Below, one piece after another: positions 51,611 through 59,860 of a stretch of DNA of 64,000 nt. Position numbers and translations under genes: made by a program. Source of the DNA: JANMJD01 sp963828405 (GTDB lineage: Bacteria > Actinomycetota > Acidimicrobiia > Acidimicrobiales > Ilumatobacteraceae); contig CAWHEG010000030.1 of assembly GCA_963828405.1 (NCBI GenBank), positions 62,001 to 126,000 on the forward strand, in the 5' to 3' direction. The notes below the pieces were generated by a model that worked only from the letters and a program-made list of their open reading frames with translations, was not told the DNA's origin and did not search any database. Numbering within the stretch: position 1 is the first letter of the stretch; every line of letters starts with the position of its first letter.

Positions 51611-51640
51611 GGTGGGTGCCGCAGCGGTCCGTCACCCACC
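51611..51640. terminator. Hairpin between the PKD and lipoprotein genes
   Basis: GGTGGGTG (51611-51618) pairs perfectly with CACCCACC (51633-51640), with an inner CCGC/GCGG. It begins right after the PKD stop and overlaps the last codons of the convergent lipoprotein gene. Confidence 0.55.
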
Positions 51641-52723
51641 GGCGCCCCCGCTGCCGTCCTTGCCCAGCTGCGGGAACTCCTCGACGAGCCGGTCGGCCAG
51701 GTCCTGCTCGACCCGCTCGCGGATGTCGTCGAGTTGGGTCTGCTTCCGGCACGCCTGGTCGATCGTGTACAGGGCGAACTCGTCGGAGCGGAGCCTGTCG
51801 AGCGCGGCGTCGTCGAGCGGCGCCGGCTCGCCGATGAACGCCCAACCGGTCCCGTCGGCCCTCAGCGTCGAACTCCACATCTGGCCCGGGTCACCGCCCT
51901 CGGGCGCGCCGGTGGCCGGGTCGAGCGGCACGATCTGCTGACCGGCGAGCTCGGCCTTCTCCCGCTCGAGGACGGCGAAGGCGTCCGCCGGTGACGTCAG
52001 GTCGTAGCGCGGGTCGGCCTGCCTCACGCAGTCGACCCAGGCGCGGTTGGCGTCGCCGATCCTCGGGTCGTCCTCCATGGCGGTGATCAGCTCGTCGACG
52101 CGTTGGCTGATCTCGGGATCCTGCAGCGGCGACTCGCCGTAGACCGCTTTCGAGGCGATGCCGTAGCACCCCTGCTCCTCCAGCGGAGGCGGGGTGAACG
52201 CGGCGGTGTCGTCCGTCGGGGGCTCGAACGGAGGGCCACTGAGATCCTCCTGGTACCGCTGCTGCTCGCTCTCGCTGAGGCCGGCGACGTAGTCCTGATT
52301 GGGGTCGACGAGCTCCTGGGGCGGGCCGGAGTCGGCGACGGCATCCATCGCTCCCGTCGCGCCGGGCAATTCGTGGAGCTCGTAGTTGCGGGTCACGCCG
52401 TAGGCGTACTTCGTCCCGAACTCCTCGGCGGTCAGCTCGGCGTCCTCCTCGCCGTCGGTAGCGGCCTGCGCGGAGTGGTCGACCGGGGTGTAGTTCCAGC
52501 CCTTCTCCTTCATGCACCCGGCGACCAGGTTCTCCTGTTCGAGCTGTTTGCGGCGTGATTCGCCGGGCGATTCGCCGCTGCCGAAGATCGCGGCGAGTGG
52601 ACTGTTGGTGGTCGGCGTCTTGCCGGAACTCGAACCATCGCCGCCACCCGACCCTGCGCATGCGGCGACCGCCAGGAGCACGGTCGGAAGCAGGCAGTGG
52701 CGCAGGGGGTGGGGTCTCGGCAT
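51632..52723 (-). CDS. Large lipoprotein, unknown function
   Basis: A 363-residue exported protein. The signal peptide ends in the lipobox VAAC, followed by a Gly/Ser-rich linker. The mature part is acidic and has scattered cysteines (AGCMKEKGW, EEQGCYGIA, WVDCVRQADPRYD, DQACRKQTQ) in a spacing typical of actinobacterial lipoproteins that count and hold four Cys. Tyr- and Pro-rich loops are present, and the C-terminus is a charged helix. I do not recognise a named family. Confidence 0.75.
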   Translation of the reverse strand: MPRPHPLRHCLLPTVLLAVAACAGSGGGDGSSSGKTPTTNSPLAAIFGSGESPGESRRKQLEQENLVAGCMKEKGWNYTPVDHSAQAATDGEEDAELTAEEFGTKYAYGVTRNYELHELPGATGAMDAVADSGPPQELVDPNQDYVAGLSESEQQRYQEDLSGPPFEPPTDDTAAFTPPPLEEQGCYGIASKAVYGESPLQDPEISQRVDELITAMEDDPRIGDANRAWVDCVRQADPRYDLTSPADAFAVLEREKAELAGQQIVPLDPATGAPEGGDPGQMWSSTLRADGTGWAFIGEPAPLDDAALDRLRSDEFALYTIDQACRKQTQLDDIRERVEQDLADRLVEEFPQLGKDGSGGAGG

Positions 52724-52983
52724 CAGCCCTCCTCAGGGTCCGGACATCGACATCACGCCCCCCAGGGACGTTCGGTTCCCGCATTGTCGACCGCGATCAT
52801 CCTTGCACAGGCATCCGAGCTGTCCGGGGCCGCCCGAAGAAGGTCAAGAGATGCTCAATTCGGTCTCAGTCCGAAGATCATGTCGCGACGCTGGGTGTAC
52901 CTTCGCTACGGCAGGTCGATAATCAGCGTGGGTCATCGGAATCATCGCCCGATTCGCGGTTTGGTGACCGCTACAGGTGAGAA

Positions 52984-53003
52984 ATACTCGTAGATACTTG
53001 TAG
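52984..53003 (+). repeat. Tandem 10-bp repeat before the conservon
   Basis: ATACTCGTAG and ATACTTGTAG stand side by side 18 bases before the GTG of cvnA, in an AT-rich pocket of an otherwise empty 298-bp gap (52724-53021). Head-to-tail copies one helical turn apart suggest a regulator site or overlapping -10 elements. Confidence 0.5.
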
Positions 53004-53021
53004 AAGTCGAAAGGCGGTTAG

Positions 53022-55436
53022 GTGTTCCGCAATCTCAAGATCAGTTCCAAGATGACCATCGTGATGCTCGTGCCGCTGCTCGCCCTCGGCGCCGTCGCCT
53101 TCGTCGGTCTTCGCGCCCTCGACGCGGTCCAGGTCGGTGGCAGCACATACGACGAGATCGTCGAGACCAAGGATCTCATCGCCGACGTGCTCCCGCCGAC
53201 CGCGTATCTCGGCGAGGCCCACCTCGCCGCTGAGGAGTTGGCGAGCTCAGCCGATCCCGTCGAGCAGCAGCAACGCGTCGCCGAGCTCACCCAGCACAAG
53301 TCCGCGTACTTCGCGGACCTCGACGTGTGGCGCAGCCGACTGGTGCGCCCCGACCAGCAGGCGGAGCTGGCCGAGCTCGAGGTTGCCTACCAGGCCGGCA
53401 CGGAGTTCTGGAAGGTCGTCGACGAGCGCCTCGTCCCGGTCGTGCAGGCCGGTGACCTGACCAGCGCCGTATCGATCGACAAGAACGAGCTCAACCCGAT
53501 CTTCGAGAAGCACCGCGCCGCGATCCACAAGGTCGTCGAGCTGGCCGAGGCGCGTCAACTCCGTCTCGAAGGCGCGGCCGCCGACAAGGCCGGTTCCGAG
53601 AAGCTCACCGCCCTCGGAGCTGTCGTCGTCCTCGGCCTGCTCACCCTCCTGCTCACCGCGCTGCTCGCCCGCTCGATCACCGGCCCGATCACCCGGCTCA
53701 CGCGAGCGGCCGAGTCGTCCGAGCGCAACCTCCCCGACGTGATCGCCCAGATCCAGGCCGGGGAGGAGGCGACGATGGTCGAGGTCCCTCCGACCGGCTC
53801 GGCCGAGTTCGACTCCCTGACCACGGCGATGAACTCGATGCAGAACACCGTCGTCGGGATGGCCGCCGACCAGGCGCGCATCCGCCGCAACGTGTCGACG
53901 ATGCTCGGCAACCTCGCCCGACGCAACCAGAGTCTCGTCAACCGCACGCTGGCATTCATCTCCGAACTCGAGCGCGACGAACGCAATCCCGAGACGCTCG
54001 ACAACCTGTTCAAGCTCGACCACCTGACGACCCGGATGAGGCGGAACGCCGAGAGCCTGCTGGTCCTCTCGGGGGCGGAACAGGCCCGTACGTGGCCACG
54101 ACCCGTGGAGATCCGCGAGGTGCTGCGGGCGGCACTGTCGGAGATCGAGTCGTTCGACCGCGTCGAGCTCGCCTCGCTCCACCCGGCATTGATCCGGGGC
54201 AGTTCGGTGGCCGACCTCACCCACCTCGTCGCCGAACTGCTCGACAACGCCACCCGCTTCTCGCCACCCGAGACGACCGTCACGGTGACCGGGGAGCAGA
54301 CGGGCGACGGCTACACGATCTCGATCACCGACCGGGGGATGGGCATGTCTCCCCAGGCGTTGTCGGCGGCGAACCGTGAGCTCGAGTCCCTCGGTCGACT
54401 CGAGGAGCGGACCTCGCTGGTGCTCGGCCTCGCCGTCGTCGGCCGACTCGGGGCGCGGAACGGGATCGGCGTCGTGCTCGAGCAGTCGGCCAACGACGGC
54501 GTCACCGCCCGCGTCCGTCTGCCGGTGACCATCCTCCACCGCGCCACAGCCCCCGCCGGCGACGTGGTGCGCCCTTCCACGCCGTCGTTCAGGGGCGAGG
54601 AGCCGGGCTCGGCGACTCCGTCGCTGCCGGTCCCGCCACCGCCGCCGTTCGCCGCGCCGCCGCCTGTCCCGGCGCCGCCGCCCGCGTCCGAGCCGCTACC
54701 GGCCAGGTCGGCCACGTCGCCGGATCGCGGTGAGGAGATCGGAGCCGCCCCGGTGCATGCCGGCGCGGGCTCGCCGGATCCGCTCGGCGGGTCACCGGCC
54801 GACGACGAGGCACCGGCACCGGAGTACGCCGAGGCCCACCAGTCGGTGTCCTTCGAGGACATGTTCGGCACCACCGAGGTGCGCGACGCCGAGCACGCCG
54901 GTGCAGTGGCCGGCGACCCGCCCGTCGCGTCGGCGTCCGGGCCGGGAGACGCGTTCCGGGTGACTCCGGTGATCCCGCCCGCGCCCGGTCATCCGGCGGC
55001 CCCGCTCAACGGCCGGTCGACGGTCGTGTCGACGACACCGGGCTACCCCTCGCCCGCCGACCCCGCGCCGATCGCCGCCGGGGATCGCTCCCGCCCGGTC
55101 GAACCCGAACTCGCCCGGCCGGCCACCGAGCGGCCCGAGCCCCCCGCCCCGCTGGAGCCCGAGGTGCCGGCGCACGCCATGGCCGATCGGGCGGGCGGCC
55201 CGGCGGCGCGGTCGGAGATCCCCAAACCGGAGCCGGTGGTGATCATCCTCGAGAAGCGGGTGCCGGGCTCGAGCCTCTTCGAGGGCAGCTTCCCGCCGCC
55301 CGTCCCCGTGCCGTCGGCGCCCCGCAGCGCCGAGTCCGTGCGTGAGGCGCTCTCCAGCTTCCAGGACGGCTACAGCCGGGCGCCACGTCGCCCGGCCGAC
55401 GACACACCCCGCAACGACGAAGAGGAGCAGAGCTGA
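53022..55436 (+). CDS. cvnA: Conservon sensor kinase-like protein CvnA
   Basis: An 804-residue membrane protein: TM1 near residues 10-30, an extracytoplasmic nitrate-sensor-like (NIT) helical region to about 195, TM2 (ALGAVVVLGLLTLLLTALLA), HAMP, then the conservon-type kinase region with NLARRNQSLVNRTLAFISELERDE and LDHLTTRMRRNAESLLVLSG. A HATPase domain follows (LLDNATRFSPPETTVTV). The last 280 residues are Pro/Ala-rich and disordered. CvnA-type proteins in Streptomyces work with small B, C and D partners on the membrane. It starts with GTG, and its stop overlaps cvnB's ATG by one base. Confidence 0.92.
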   Translation: MFRNLKISSKMTIVMLVPLLALGAVAFVGLRALDAVQVGGSTYDEIVETKDLIADVLPPTAYLGEAHLAAEELASSADPVEQQQRVAELTQHKSAYFADLDVWRSRLVRPDQQAELAELEVAYQAGTEFWKVVDERLVPVVQAGDLTSAVSIDKNELNPIFEKHRAAIHKVVELAEARQLRLEGAAADKAGSEKLTALGAVVVLGLLTLLLTALLARSITGPITRLTRAAESSERNLPDVIAQIQAGEEATMVEVPPTGSAEFDSLTTAMNSMQNTVVGMAADQARIRRNVSTMLGNLARRNQSLVNRTLAFISELERDERNPETLDNLFKLDHLTTRMRRNAESLLVLSGAEQARTWPRPVEIREVLRAALSEIESFDRVELASLHPALIRGSSVADLTHLVAELLDNATRFSPPETTVTVTGEQTGDGYTISITDRGMGMSPQALSAANRELESLGRLEERTSLVLGLAVVGRLGARNGIGVVLEQSANDGVTARVRLPVTILHRATAPAGDVVRPSTPSFRGEEPGSATPSLPVPPPPPFAAPPPVPAPPPASEPLPARSATSPDRGEEIGAAPVHAGAGSPDPLGGSPADDEAPAPEYAEAHQSVSFEDMFGTTEVRDAEHAGAVAGDPPVASASGPGDAFRVTPVIPPAPGHPAAPLNGRSTVVSTTPGYPSPADPAPIAAGDRSRPVEPELARPATERPEPPAPLEPEVPAHAMADRAGGPAARSEIPKPEPVVIILEKRVPGSSLFEGSFPPPVPVPSAPRSAESVREALSSFQDGYSRAPRRPADDTPRNDEEEQS

Positions 55437-55855
55437 TGGTCACGGTCAGTGCGCCGGCCAGGGATTTCGCCTGGCTGATCGACCGCTTCGGCATGGACAC
55501 CCCCGGTGTCGAACACACGCTCTGTGTGTCCTCCGACGGCTTGCTGATGGCTGCGTCGTCGGGTGTCGACCGGTCGACGGCCGAGCGGCTCGCCGCGGTG
55601 ATCTCCGGGTTGAGGAGCCTCGCCGACGGCACGGCCCGCCTGCTCGGCCAGCCGGCCGCGCACCAGGTGATCGTCGAGCTCGACTCGTCGTTCTTCTTCG
55701 TGACGGCGATCGGCGAGGGCTCGGCGATCGGCGTGCTCGCCTCCCGCTCTGGCGCCGACATGGGACAGATCGGCTACGAGATCGCCCTGCTCGTCGAACA
55801 GGCCCACAGCCGCCTGACGCCGGCGCTGGTCAGCGAGCTGAAGCAGCTGGCCTGA
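55436..55855 (+). CDS. cvnB: Roadblock/LC7-domain protein CvnB
   Basis: A 139-residue roadblock/LC7 protein (FAWLIDRFGMDTPGVEHTLCVSSDGLLMAAS, TARLLGQPAAHQVIVELDSSFFFVTAIG, GSAIGVLASRSGADMGQIGYE). In conservons it binds the GTPase CvnD and probably acts as a regulator similar to MglB. The ATG overlaps the cvnA stop. Confidence 0.95.
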   Translation: MVTVSAPARDFAWLIDRFGMDTPGVEHTLCVSSDGLLMAASSGVDRSTAERLAAVISGLRSLADGTARLLGQPAAHQVIVELDSSFFFVTAIGEGSAIGVLASRSGADMGQIGYEIALLVEQAHSRLTPALVSELKQLA

Positions 55856-55866
55856 CGGATGAGTCG

Positions 55867-56352
55867 ATGGTGAGCGAGAATGGCACGATGACGCCGCGTG
55901 GAGACCATGCCGATCCCGCCTGGGTCGATCCGGCCTGGGTCGATCAGCCGGAGTTGTCGTTGTCGCGCCCGTTCCTCGATCGGATCGCCAAGGGGGTGAG
56001 CGATGCGGTGGTGCTCAGCCCCGATCACGGGATCCGGCCGTACTTCGTCACCCGTGGGCGCACACGAAGCCGCAACCGGACGGTCTCGTTCGAGACCGTC
56101 GTCGTCCTGCGCGAGGACGGTCCGAGCCTGACGAAACTCGACGACGAGCAGCGGGTGGTCGCCATCAGGGCGATGACCCCGCACTCGATGGCCGAACTGT
56201 CCGCGCTGCTCCACCTGCCGATCGGGGTGATCTGGGTGCTGGTCGGCGATCTTGCCGAGGACGGCTTCCTGACCGTGCATTCCGCGCCGGCCAACGTGCT
56301 CGACGACATCGAGTTGATTGATTCCCTGATCGAAGGGCTGCGACGACTATGA
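55867..56352 (+). CDS. cvnC: DUF742 winged-helix-like protein CvnC
   Basis: A 161-residue DUF742 protein: IRPYFVTRGRTRSR, SFETVVVLREDG and AMTPHSMAELSALLHLPIGVIWVLVGDLAEDGFLTVHSA, the conserved helix-turn-helix-like core. CvnC links the membrane kinase to the GTPase in models of conservons. ATG 55867 is used because GGATGAG lies just before it; GTG 55870 and ATG 55885 are other options. Confidence 0.93.
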   Translation: MVSENGTMTPRGDHADPAWVDPAWVDQPELSLSRPFLDRIAKGVSDAVVLSPDHGIRPYFVTRGRTRSRNRTVSFETVVVLREDGPSLTKLDDEQRVVAIRAMTPHSMAELSALLHLPIGVIWVLVGDLAEDGFLTVHSAPANVLDDIELIDSLIEGLRRL

Positions 56353-56389
56353 GCCCGGACCTGCTGGACGAAGGGTGCAAGAGGCAATG

Positions 56390-57022
56390 ATGAACACACC
56401 TGTGGTAGCGGAGCGGACGACCCCGCGCCGGATCGTGCCGTTGAAGATCCTCGTGGCAGGTGGTTTCGGCGTCGGCAAGACCACGCTCGTGACGTCGATC
56501 TCCGAGATCGTGCCACTGACCACCGAGGCGGCGATGACCAGCCTGGCAGCGGGCGTCGACGACCGCGGCGAGGTGACGACGAAGACGACCACGACCGTGG
56601 CGATGGACTTCGGTCGGATCACCGTGTCGGATCAGCTGGTGCTGTACCTGTTCGGCACGCCCGGCCAGGACCGGTTCGGGTTCATGTGGGACGAACTGGT
56701 CAGGGGCGCGCTCGGAGCGATCGTGCTCGTCGACAGCCGTCGGATCACCGACTCGTTCCCTGCCCTCGACTACTTCGAGCACCGGGCCATCCCGTTCGTC
56801 GTCGCCCTCAACTGCTTCGACGGCCAGCTGCACCACGATCTCGACGACGTCCGCGATGCGCTCGGGCTGGCGACCGAGATCCCGATCGTGGCCATCGACG
56901 CCCGCAACCGCGTCCACGTCAAGCACCTGCTCATCGCCGCCCTCGAGCTCTCCCGCCGGGAGGCGCTCAAGCGCCGCACGGCGCTGGCCGCCGCCGCAGC
57001 CCCCACCTACGGCCAGGGCTGA
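56390..57022 (+). CDS. cvnD: Conservon GTPase CvnD
   Basis: A small GTP-binding protein of about 210 residues: P-loop GGFGVGKTTLVTSI, switch I with TTTTVAMDFGRI, Walker B/switch II YLFGTPGQDRFGFMWDEL and the base-recognition LNCFDG in place of NKxD. It belongs to the MglA-like Cvn group. ATG 56390 has GAGG five bases upstream; GTG 56375 would add five residues. It completes the four-gene conservon. Confidence 0.93.
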   Translation: MNTPVVAERTTPRRIVPLKILVAGGFGVGKTTLVTSISEIVPLTTEAAMTSLAAGVDDRGEVTTKTTTTVAMDFGRITVSDQLVLYLFGTPGQDRFGFMWDELVRGALGAIVLVDSRRITDSFPALDYFEHRAIPFVVALNCFDGQLHHDLDDVRDALGLATEIPIVAIDARNRVHVKHLLIAALELSRREALKRRTALAAAAAPTYGQG

Positions 57023-57040
57023 CGGGGGCGACCCGGCGAG

Positions 57041-57379
57041 TCAGACCGCGTCGGGGCCTTCCTCGCCGGTGCGGATGCGGACCAGCCGGCTCACCTCGGT
57101 GACCCAGATCTTGCCGTCGCCGATCTTGCCGGTCGAGGCGCTGGTGCGGATGACGTCGATCACGCCGTCGGCCGCTTCGTCGTCGATGACCACCTCGATG
57201 CGCACCTTGGGGACGAAGTCGATGCGGTACTCGGCGCCGCGGTAGGTCTCGGTGTGGCCGCCCTGGCGGCCGAACCCCCGGGCCTCGGACACGGTGAGCC
57301 CCTGCACACCGGCGGTCTTCAGGGCGTCCTTCACGTCGTCGAGCTTGAACGGCTTGACGATGGCGGTGATGAGCTTCAT
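57041..57379 (-). CDS. glnK: PII nitrogen regulatory protein
   Basis: A 112-residue PII protein: MKLITAIVKPFKLDDVKDAL, the T-loop GGHTETYRGAEYRIDF with the modifiable Tyr51, VEVVIDDEAADGVIDVIRTSASTGKIGDGKIWV. It senses ATP/ADP and 2-oxoglutarate and, unliganded or modified, blocks or releases AmtB. It is the second gene of amtB-glnK (56 bp apart) and is likely under GlnR-type nitrogen control. Confidence 0.96.
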   Translation of the reverse strand: MKLITAIVKPFKLDDVKDALKTAGVQGLTVSEARGFGRQGGHTETYRGAEYRIDFVPKVRIEVVIDDEAADGVIDVIRTSASTGKIGDGKIWVTEVSRLVRIRTGEEGPDAV

Positions 57380-57435
57380 GGCGGCATCCTCTCGGGCGAT
57401 GCGTCGGAGCGGTCGGAGTGTCGAACGCGTGGAGG

Positions 57436-58677
57436 TCAGGACTGGTAGGCCGTCTCGGCGTGCTGGCTCTGATCGAGCCCGATGAGCTCCTGCTCGGTCG
57501 TCACCCGCAGGCCGATCGTACGGTGGATGATCGTCCCGACGACGTACGAGAGCCCGAACGAGAACACCAGCGTGATCAGCGATGCCCGGAGCTGGTTCCA
57601 GAGCAGTTCGAACCCGCCGCCGAAGAACGCCCCGTCGAAGCCGAGGGGATTCACCGCCGTGTCGGCGAACAGGCCGAGGAGCAGCGACCCGAGCATCCCG
57701 CCGACGAGGTGGACGGCGATCACATCGAGGCTGTCGTCGAACCGGTACCGGGTCTTCAGCTTCAACGCCAGGTAGCACACCGCACCGGCGGCGAGGCCGA
57801 TCAGCATCGGGGCGACACCGCCGACGAACCCGGCGCACGGGGTGATCGCCACGAGCCCGGCGACGGCGCCGGAGGCGGCGCCCAACGTCGTGGCATGACC
57901 GGTGGCCAGCTTCTCGACGACCAACCAGCCGAGCATCGCCGTCGCCGCCGCGAGGTGGGTGTTGATCAGGGCCTGGGCGGCCAGGCCGTTGGCGCCGAGC
58001 GCCGATCCGGCGTTGAAGCCGAACCAGCCGAACCACAGGATCCCCGTACCGAGCATCGTGAACGGCAGGTTGTGCGGAGGCATGACCTCGCGGGGCCACC
58101 CCCGCCGGGGGCCGAGGATCAGTACGAGGGCGAGCGCCGCGGCACCGGCGTTGATGTGCACCACGGCGCCCCCGGCGAAGTCGAGCGCACCACCCTTGAA
58201 CAGGAAGCCGTTCGGGCTGAACACCCAGTGGGCGACCGCCGGGTAGACGAGCACGGCCCACGCCCCGACGAAGATCGCGTAGGCACTGAACTTCAGCCGG
58301 TCGGCGGTGGCCCCCGTGATCAGGGCCGGGGTGATCACGGCGAACATCATCTGATAGGCGACGAAGGCCATCGCCGGCACGACCAGGGCGAAGTCGCCGG
58401 TGTAGCCCGGCAGTTCGGTCACCTTGGCCACCCCCCTGAGGAAGGCGAAGTCGAGGTTTCCGATCCACTTGCCGTCGCCGCCGAAGGCCAGCGAGAAGCC
58501 GACGGTCGCCCACAGCACGCTGATCAGGCCGATGGCGAAGAAGTTCTGCATCAGCATGCCGAGCACGTTCCGGGAGCGCACCATGCCCCCGTAGAAGAAG
58601 GCCAGGCCGGGGGTCATGAACAGCACCAGGGCCGCTGAGACCAGCACCCAGGCGGTGGCTCCGGAATCCAACTGCAT
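57436..58677 (-). CDS. amtB: Ammonium transporter
   Basis: A 413-residue Amt protein with about 11 membrane helices. It includes the pore histidines in VVHINAG and VIAVHLVGG, the PGLAFFYGGMVRSRNVLGMLMQN start and the GTGILWFGWFGFNAGSAL signature. It imports ammonium through the membrane. ATG 58677 has GGAGGAGA seven bases upstream, so it is preferred to the ATG 15 bases earlier. glnK follows. Confidence 0.96.
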   Translation of the reverse strand: MQLDSGATAWVLVSAALVLFMTPGLAFFYGGMVRSRNVLGMLMQNFFAIGLISVLWATVGFSLAFGGDGKWIGNLDFAFLRGVAKVTELPGYTGDFALVVPAMAFVAYQMMFAVITPALITGATADRLKFSAYAIFVGAWAVLVYPAVAHWVFSPNGFLFKGGALDFAGGAVVHINAGAAALALVLILGPRRGWPREVMPPHNLPFTMLGTGILWFGWFGFNAGSALGANGLAAQALINTHLAAATAMLGWLVVEKLATGHATTLGAASGAVAGLVAITPCAGFVGGVAPMLIGLAAGAVCYLALKLKTRYRFDDSLDVIAVHLVGGMLGSLLLGLFADTAVNPLGFDGAFFGGGFELLWNQLRASLITLVFSFGLSYVVGTIIHRTIGLRVTTEQELIGLDQSQHAETAYQS

Positions 58678-58758
58678 CGAGGTCTCCTCCATCGGGATGG
58701 GTGGCATCGGGATCCGGTCGCACCGGCATCGGGGGTGGCCGTACCGTAGGGATCCATC

Positions 58759-58785
58759 GTTTCCGCAATGTTTCGGGCCGGTGAA
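58759..58785 (-). promoter_or_regulatory. GlnR-like box upstream of amtB-glnK
   Basis: On the minus strand TTCAC (58785-58781), GAAAC (58774-58770) and GAAAC (58763-58759) are spaced by exactly six bases. This fits the actinobacterial GlnR pattern GTnAC-n6-GAAAC-n6. The run ends about 80 bases before the amtB ATG, and TACGGT, a TAnnnT-type -10, follows about 10 bases later (minus strand). It is the expected place for an activator site. Confidence 0.6.
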
Positions 58786-58816
58786 TCGACGCCGCTGAAT
58801 CGACGCCGCTGAATCG
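58782..58816 (+). repeat. 14-bp direct repeat, 2.5 copies
   Basis: TGAATCGACGCCGC occurs at 58782-58795 and 58796-58809, then TGAATCG at 58810-58816. It lies between amtB and the PAP2 gene, next to the GlnR-like boxes. Confidence 0.75.
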
Positions 58817-58838
58817 GGAGGCGTAACGTCGCGGGCGC

Positions 58839-59837
58839 ATGTGGTTGCCGTGGCAATGGGCTGTCGGGATGTCCGCCGGACTCGCCGTCGTGGCCTGGGC
58901 GCCCCCGATCCCGCTGGCGGGTCGGAAGTGGTGGCCGGCCGGCCGGGCCGTGGCCGCCGAGACGGCCATCGTCCTGGTGCTGTACGCCGTATGGATGCGC
59001 GCCGGCCAACTCGACCCGCTCGGCACCGAGGGAGGTCTGGAACGTGGCCTGCGGGTCTGGGACGTGGAACGATGGCTCCACCTGCCCCGGGAGCAGTGGC
59101 TGCAGCGCGGCCCCCTCGGAAGGGCGACGGTGTTGCAGGCCTCCAACCTCTACTACGCCGGCATGCACGTCCCGGCGATGGGCGTGTTCCTGGTGTGGAT
59201 GTTCTTCCGCCACCGCGATCGCTACCCCGTCTGGCGCACCACGCTCGCCCTGACCACGCTGGCCTGCCTCGTCGTTCGCTACGTGCCCGTCGCCCCGCCC
59301 CGCTTCTACCCCCAGCTCGGCTTCGCCGACACCGCCCTCGAGTACGGTCAGTCCGTCTACGGGCCCCCGGGCGCCGGCGTCTCGGGCCAACTGGCGGCAA
59401 TGCCGTCGATCCACGTCGCCTGGGCGGTGCTCATCGGGGCCGCCTGCTGGCGGGCCGCGCGCAGCCGATGGCGCTGGCTCGGCCCGGCCCACGCCGCGTT
59501 GACCGTGTACGCGGTCACGAGCACAGCCAACCACTGGTGGCTCGACGGGCTCGTCGGGGCGGCGTTCCTCATGCCGGCGTTCCTGGTGGCCAGCCGGCTG
59601 CACCCGGTCAGCGGATCGGTCAACGGGTTGCTCCCCGGGCCGGTCGGCCGGTCGGTCTCCGGGTCAGTCGGCGGGTCGGTCCCCGTCGTCGGGGAGCACG
59701 AGGTCCCAGCGGTCGAGGCAGTCGCGGCAGCGGTAGGCGACGATGTCGCCGGGCAGCCAGCCGCCCTCGTCGGGCGGGTAGGTGAGCAGGTAGCAGTCTC
59801 CCCCGCAGTCGACGCAGATGATGGTCGGTTCCGGTGA
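58839..59837 (+). CDS. PAP2-family membrane phosphatase
   Basis: A 332-residue frame with six or so membrane helices and the phosphatase motifs: RYVPVAPPRFYP, MPSIHVAWAVLIG and TANHWWLDGLVGAAF, the last giving the conserved His and Asp. It resembles the PAP2_3 group (inositolphosphotransferase/lipid phosphatase). The last 75 residues after HPVSGSVNG are low complexity and overlap, antisense, the small zinc-ribbon gene, so they may not be conserved. It probably acts on lipid or isoprenoid phosphates in the membrane. Confidence 0.82.
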   Translation: MWLPWQWAVGMSAGLAVVAWAPPIPLAGRKWWPAGRAVAAETAIVLVLYAVWMRAGQLDPLGTEGGLERGLRVWDVERWLHLPREQWLQRGPLGRATVLQASNLYYAGMHVPAMGVFLVWMFFRHRDRYPVWRTTLALTTLACLVVRYVPVAPPRFYPQLGFADTALEYGQSVYGPPGAGVSGQLAAMPSIHVAWAVLIGAACWRAARSRWRWLGPAHAALTVYAVTSTANHWWLDGLVGAAFLMPAFLVASRLHPVSGSVNGLLPGPVGRSVSGSVGGSVPVVGEHEVPAVEAVAAAVGDDVAGQPAALVGRVGEQVAVSPAVDADDGRFR

Positions 59838-59843
59838 CAGCAC
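59664..59843 (-). CDS. 59-residue zinc-ribbon protein, antisense to the PAP2 tail
   Basis: On the minus strand GTG 59843 opens a 59-residue protein: IICVDCGGDC near residues 9-17, a middle YPPDEGGWLPGDIVAYRC, then RDCLDRWDLVLPDD. Cysteines 10, 13, 39 and 42 form two CxxC knuckles, the usual zinc ribbon, and codon choice follows the high-GC pattern. It is divergent from rsmD (17 bp). The overlap with the PAP2 tail (174 bp) is the odd point: either the tail of PAP2 or this gene is the incidental one; the tidy zinc ribbon favours this gene. Confidence 0.72.
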   Translation of the reverse strand: MLSPEPTIICVDCGGDCYLLTYPPDEGGWLPGDIVAYRCRDCLDRWDLVLPDDGDRPAD

Positions 59844-59860
59844 GGCCTTAGTCTGGCCGG

